Below, one piece after another: positions 61,370-64,000 of a DNA stretch of 64,000 nt. The notes below the pieces were generated by a model that was not told the origin of the DNA, ran no database searches, and was given only the letters and a program-made list of their open reading frames with translations. Each line of letters begins with the position of its first letter. Position 1 is the stretch's first letter. The position numbers and the translations under genes are program-made. The stretch lies in contig NZ_CP152389.1 of assembly GCF_038806765.1 (NCBI RefSeq), positions 3,596,001-3,660,000 on the forward strand, read 5' to 3'. The DNA is from Mucilaginibacter sp. CSA2-8R. Lineage in GTDB: Bacteria > Bacteroidota > Bacteroidia > Sphingobacteriales > Sphingobacteriaceae.

Positions 61370-62592
61370 CGGGCTTGCGGTAACTCACTTTCTTTATTTG
61401 CCATCTTGTTGCGCAACGGGAAAACAATACGTAATTTTTCAAGATGGTGGTCAAAGTTTTTAAACAACAGTTGATAAACAATTACCACCCATATTGCAAT
61501 GTAAGGCCATACCTTAAAGGCGTAACGGCTTAAATATGGTTTACGAATAAAAGCCGGTATAGCATCAGTTGAGGCCAATGCCGCAATAAGGCCAATAAAT
61601 ATTACAAAGGCAAGGTTACTGCCTTTAAACGGCTGCTCTTGCATCATCAAATAAAGCATTGCGCCTACCGCCGCAATAATATAGGTAGGAGGCTCAGATC
61701 CGGTGCTAAATAAAACTACAATGAGCAAAGTTAAGGCTAAAACCTGCAGTCGATAATTGATGAAACGGTATTGCTTAACACGCAGTACTGCCAGGCCCAA
61801 AGTACCTGCTCCTAATATTAAAAAAGGCATGTTAGGGATAGCTAAGTTACTGGTGATACGCCGCACCACGCCCATCATCGATAAGTCTTGCGCCGAATTT
61901 AAGCCGATATTTTGGATGTTTTTATCGCTTAACGAATGATACCAATCTGCATAAGATTGCAAAATGAAGCTGGGACTCGATATCAGCATAGGCAGCCCTA
62001 CACCTACTATGGCCCAAATAGCACACCATAATATAAATGCCGGTTTACGTTTAGAAAACATAAAAAACACTAAGCCAACAATGGGGTAAAGCTTAATTAA
62101 GGTACCCATCACAATAAAAAAAGCCGCCCACTCATCCTTTTCTTTTTCAACCATATAAAAGCTGAACATAATAAAGGCCGCAATTACCGGGTTAAACTGG
62201 ATAGAATGCTGCGTATTGGCAAACTCAATAACGGTAAGCAGCAACAACAGTATTTTACGGTTATTAGCGATGGGCAACAACGTAACGGCCCAAATGAGGA
62301 TACCGGCGTTGGCCAGGTTCCATAAAAAAAAGCCAAGCCCGGTAGGCATCACCGCAAAAGGCGCTACCACTAAACTAAACAGCGGACCATAATGATTGGT
62401 ATCATAATACTCGGCGGGGTACTCGCTATACAGGTTAGTTTGTGCGATGGTATGATGATAAACCCCGGCAAATATGCTGTAATTGTTATACCGGTTATTA
62501 AAGTATTTGTACTGCCAGCAAAAAATGCTTACGGCAATCCATAAAAGGCAAACCAGCCTGAATTTGTTATTTGAAAAAAGATCAGATATCAT
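61366..62592 (-). CDS. GT87 family (DUF2029) membrane glycosyltransferase
   Basis: A 408-residue polytopic protein with about ten membrane segments. The conserved N-terminal region has DTNHYGPLFSLVVAPFAVMP, similar to the Y-P-P motif of GT-C mannosyltransferases of family 87, and LIKLYPIVGLVFF is another family hallmark. Such enzymes transfer mannose or another hexose from a polyprenyl-phosphate donor on the periplasmic side. The catalytic acidic residue would be in an early loop; I could not identify it with certainty. Acceptor unknown. It is encoded alone, with a dyad between its -7 box and start. Confidence 0.78.
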   Translation of the reverse strand: MISDLFSNNKFRLVCLLWIAVSIFCWQYKYFNNRYNNYSIFAGVYHHTIAQTNLYSEYPAEYYDTNHYGPLFSLVVAPFAVMPTGLGFFLWNLANAGILIWAVTLLPIANNRKILLLLLTVIEFANTQHSIQFNPVIAAFIMFSFYMVEKEKDEWAAFFIVMGTLIKLYPIVGLVFFMFSKRKPAFILWCAIWAIVGVGLPMLISSPSFILQSYADWYHSLSDKNIQNIGLNSAQDLSMMGVVRRITSNLAIPNMPFLILGAGTLGLAVLRVKQYRFINYRLQVLALTLLIVVLFSTGSEPPTYIIAAVGAMLYLMMQEQPFKGSNLAFVIFIGLIAALASTDAIPAFIRKPYLSRYAFKVWPYIAIWVVIVYQLLFKNFDHHLEKLRIVFPLRNKMANKESELPQAR

Positions 62593-62616
62593 TGTAACGG
62601 AGCGGTTACAAATTTA
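62592..62616 (-). promoter_or_regulatory. TAnnTTTG box with overlapping dyad before the GT87 gene
   Basis: TAAATTTG (minus strand, 62616-62609) is an exact -7 match. The dyad TTGTAAC-N6-GTTACAA (62592-62611) overlaps its end and reaches the ATG, so a bound repressor would block start of transcription. Confidence 0.4.
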
Positions 62617-62638
62617 TGAAAAAGAATAACTTTCTCAA

Positions 62639-63856
62639 TTATAGGTTTTGCGCTATTACAAAGCCGCAAGCCCAGGCCCATTGAAAATTATACCCTCCCA
62701 GCCATCCAGTTACATCAACACATTCGCCGCCAAAAAACAATCCTTTTATTTTTTTTGCTTCCAGCGTTTTTGACGATAACTCTGCCGTATCTACCCCACC
62801 CCGCATCACTTCTGCTTTGTCATATCCCTTATCGCCGGCTGGTTTTACGATAAAGTGATGAATGGATTGTTCAATTACTTCTATATCTGCTTTAGATAAC
62901 GAAGCCAGGTTTTTGTGCACCGGTAAGCGACCGTTTAATGCTTCAGCAAATTTGCGGGTATAAAGCCCGGCCAATAAGTTTAGCAATGTCTTTTTAGGAT
63001 TCACTTGCTTTTCTTGCTGAATAAGTTGCACAATGTTTTGCCCTGGTAATAAATCCAGGTTAATCTCTTGCCCGGCACGCCAATAGGTAGAAATTTGCAG
63101 AACTGCCGGCCCGCTTAGCCCCCAATGGGTAAACAGAATATTTTCTTCGAAACTGATGTTCTCATTACTAACCCGGCAAAATATGCTGCTGCCCGATAGC
63201 TGCTCGTACCAAGCCTGATCTTTGCCTGTAATGGTAAGCGGTACTAAGGCAGGCGCTGGCTTAACAATATTTAATCCGAAGTTTTTAGCCGTCTTAAGCC
63301 CAAAATCGGTAGCGCCCAATTTGTGCACAGGCAAACCGCCGGATGCTATCACCACATTAGGAAAGGTGGCCTCTACAAGTTTTCCGTCTCGGCTCATCCG
63401 TATTTTAAACTGTCCATCGTTCAGCAATTCTACTGTACTAACCTCCGTGTTAAGCCACATGCTTTGGTCCAATTCGTGACATAACTGCGTAAACACCTCC
63501 ACAATATCCCTGGCTTTGTTACTTTCAGGAAATAATTGCCCCAATGTTTTCTCTTGTCCGCTAATGCCGTAGGTTTCAAAAAAGCTAATAGTGTCATCCA
63601 CTGTCCATTGTGACAATGCAGATTTACAAAAATGCGGATTTATTGATACAAACTGTTGCTCAGTAGTATGCAGGTTAGTGTAATTGCAGCGCCCGCCGCC
63701 ACTAATCAGTATTTTGGCACCGGGCCTGTTATTTTTATCAACCACCAAAGTACGCTTGCCTAAAAAACCAGCTTGCACAGCACACATGAGCCCGCAGGCA
63801 CCGGCACCTATAATAATAGCATCATATTGGCTCTGATTTGTTAAGTTTGCACACAT
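62639..63856 (-). CDS. BaiN/YhiN-family NAD(P)/FAD-dependent oxidoreductase
   Basis: A 405-residue flavoprotein of the HI0933/YhiN/BaiN family. The FAD-binding YDAIIIGAGACGLMCAVQAG is near the N-terminus, the family motif RPGAKILISGGGRCNYTN follows, and the C-terminal FFGGECVDVTGWLGGYNFQW is diagnostic. The BaiN member reduces bile-acid intermediates, but most members have unknown substrates. I chose the ATG at 63856; its codon overlaps the start codon of nuoA on the other strand (CATG). The longer frame to 63973 would lie wholly inside nuoA. Confidence 0.9.
   Translation of the reverse strand: MCANLTNQSQYDAIIIGAGACGLMCAVQAGFLGKRTLVVDKNNRPGAKILISGGGRCNYTNLHTTEQQFVSINPHFCKSALSQWTVDDTISFFETYGISGQEKTLGQLFPESNKARDIVEVFTQLCHELDQSMWLNTEVSTVELLNDGQFKIRMSRDGKLVEATFPNVVIASGGLPVHKLGATDFGLKTAKNFGLNIVKPAPALVPLTITGKDQAWYEQLSGSSIFCRVSNENISFEENILFTHWGLSGPAVLQISTYWRAGQEINLDLLPGQNIVQLIQQEKQVNPKKTLLNLLAGLYTRKFAEALNGRLPVHKNLASLSKADIEVIEQSIHHFIVKPAGDKGYDKAEVMRGGVDTAELSSKTLEAKKIKGLFFGGECVDVTGWLGGYNFQWAWACGFVIAQNL
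63842..63849 (+). promoter_or_regulatory. TAnnTTTG box five bases before nuoA
   Basis: TAAGTTTG, exact match, lying inside the first codons of the BaiN-like gene. The nuoA ATG follows after five bases. Confidence 0.5.
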
Positions 63857-64000
63857 GGACGAAGTTTCGCAAATATCGGAATTTGGAAAGATATTTATCT
63901 TCCTGATTACGGGCTTTGTTTTAGTGGGCATGACACTGTTTTTAAGCCGGATGATTGCGCCCCGAAAACCCAACCCCGAAAAGTTATCTTCTTACGAGTG
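63855..64000 (+). CDS. nuoA: NADH-quinone oxidoreductase subunit A (NuoA), partial at right edge
   Basis: The 48 residues visible begin MDEVSQISEFGKIFIFLITG, form one transmembrane helix, and continue APRKPNPEKLSSYE, which is the conserved loop of NuoA before the YECG motif (the window ends within it). NuoA is a membrane subunit of respiratory complex I. It is too short for a length-filtered reading-frame search because it is cut by the window end. The -7 box TAAGTTTG five bases upstream supports the start and a leaderless mRNA. The remaining nuo genes would be expected downstream, outside the window. Confidence 0.85.
   Translation, partial: MDEVSQISEFGKIFIFLITGFVLVGMTLFLSRMIAPRKPNPEKLSSYE

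Noticed and set aside
1..64000. Search for tRNA, rRNA, CRISPR repeats, insertion sequences, integrases and phage genes
   Set aside because: No matching sequence pattern or protein was seen anywhere in the window.

Overview
The window reads as one continuous piece of ordinary chromosome from a member of the Bacteroidota, most likely a Sphingobacteriaceae genus close to Mucilaginibacter or Pedobacter. Support comes from a TonB-dependent receptor paired with a DUF4249 lipoprotein, GldC, a DUF3810 protein, a Bacteroidota-type dihydroorotase, a long signal peptidase I, a dihydroceramide-type desaturase and promoters of the TTTG / TAnnTTTG kind. No rRNA, tRNA, CRISPR array, insertion sequence, integrase or phage gene was found. 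Both edges cut a gene: a desaturase on the left and nuoA on the right.

Layout. 1-6.6 kb: desaturase, FrnE-like DsbA protein, secreted propeller protein, DUF3810 putative membrane protease, DUF47/PhoU-like protein, SDR and pirin. 6.7-12.6 kb: TonB receptor/DUF4249 pair, MFS transporter, signal peptidase I. 12.7-15.5 kb: exonuclease/GIY-YIG fusion and a Fic protein. 15.6-22.1 kb: NatAB-like ABC exporter, Ppx/GppA, Maf, KdsC, IscX, ferredoxin, DUF2520 protein, phytanoyl-CoA dioxygenase-like protein. 22.2-29.9 kb: a cytochrome c maturation block (ccmF, ccmE, ccmD-like, ccmC, ccmB) with glutamate dehydrogenase and a carboxypeptidase-regulatory-domain protein set into it. 29.9-37.3 kb: ogt and a four-gene signalling operon (large hybrid kinase, CheR, CheB, second hybrid kinase). 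37.5-49.9 kb: gldC, an RNA helicase, acyltransferase, pyrC, glycosylasparaginase, cutC, a very large protease/propeller/barrel protein and hscA. 50-64 kb: TPR protein, riboflavin synthase, Nudix hydrolase, di-heme cytochrome, SDR, BlaI/M56 sensor pair, PAS kinase, topoisomerase IB, threonine aldolase, secreted Gly-rich protein, GT87, BaiN-like flavoprotein and nuoA.

How the genes fit together. The ccm genes supply heme attachment, and a substrate lies in the same window (the two-CxxCH cytochrome at 52.3 kb). CcmE carries CxxxY instead of HxxxY, which is the system I* variant. IscX, ferredoxin and HscA are parts of Fe-S cluster assembly. BlaI with an M56 sensor forms a two-gene switch whose likely operators are visible directly before blaI. 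The CheR/CheB/hybrid-kinase operon looks like a signalling cascade without flagellar or chemotaxis structural genes.

The strongest general observation is regulatory. Many genes have a TAnnTTTG -7 box only 3 to 7 bases before the start codon, which predicts mRNAs with almost no 5' leader. The most unusual single genes are the 945-residue HExxH/propeller/barrel protein, the M56 sensor with two TonB-plug-like repeats, the exonuclease/GIY-YIG fusion with a UvrC-like cysteine cluster, and the Fic protein whose C-terminal half is far more AT-rich than the rest. I saw no clearly new multi-gene defence or biosynthetic system. All functional calls are from recognition of family motifs by eye; no database search was run.
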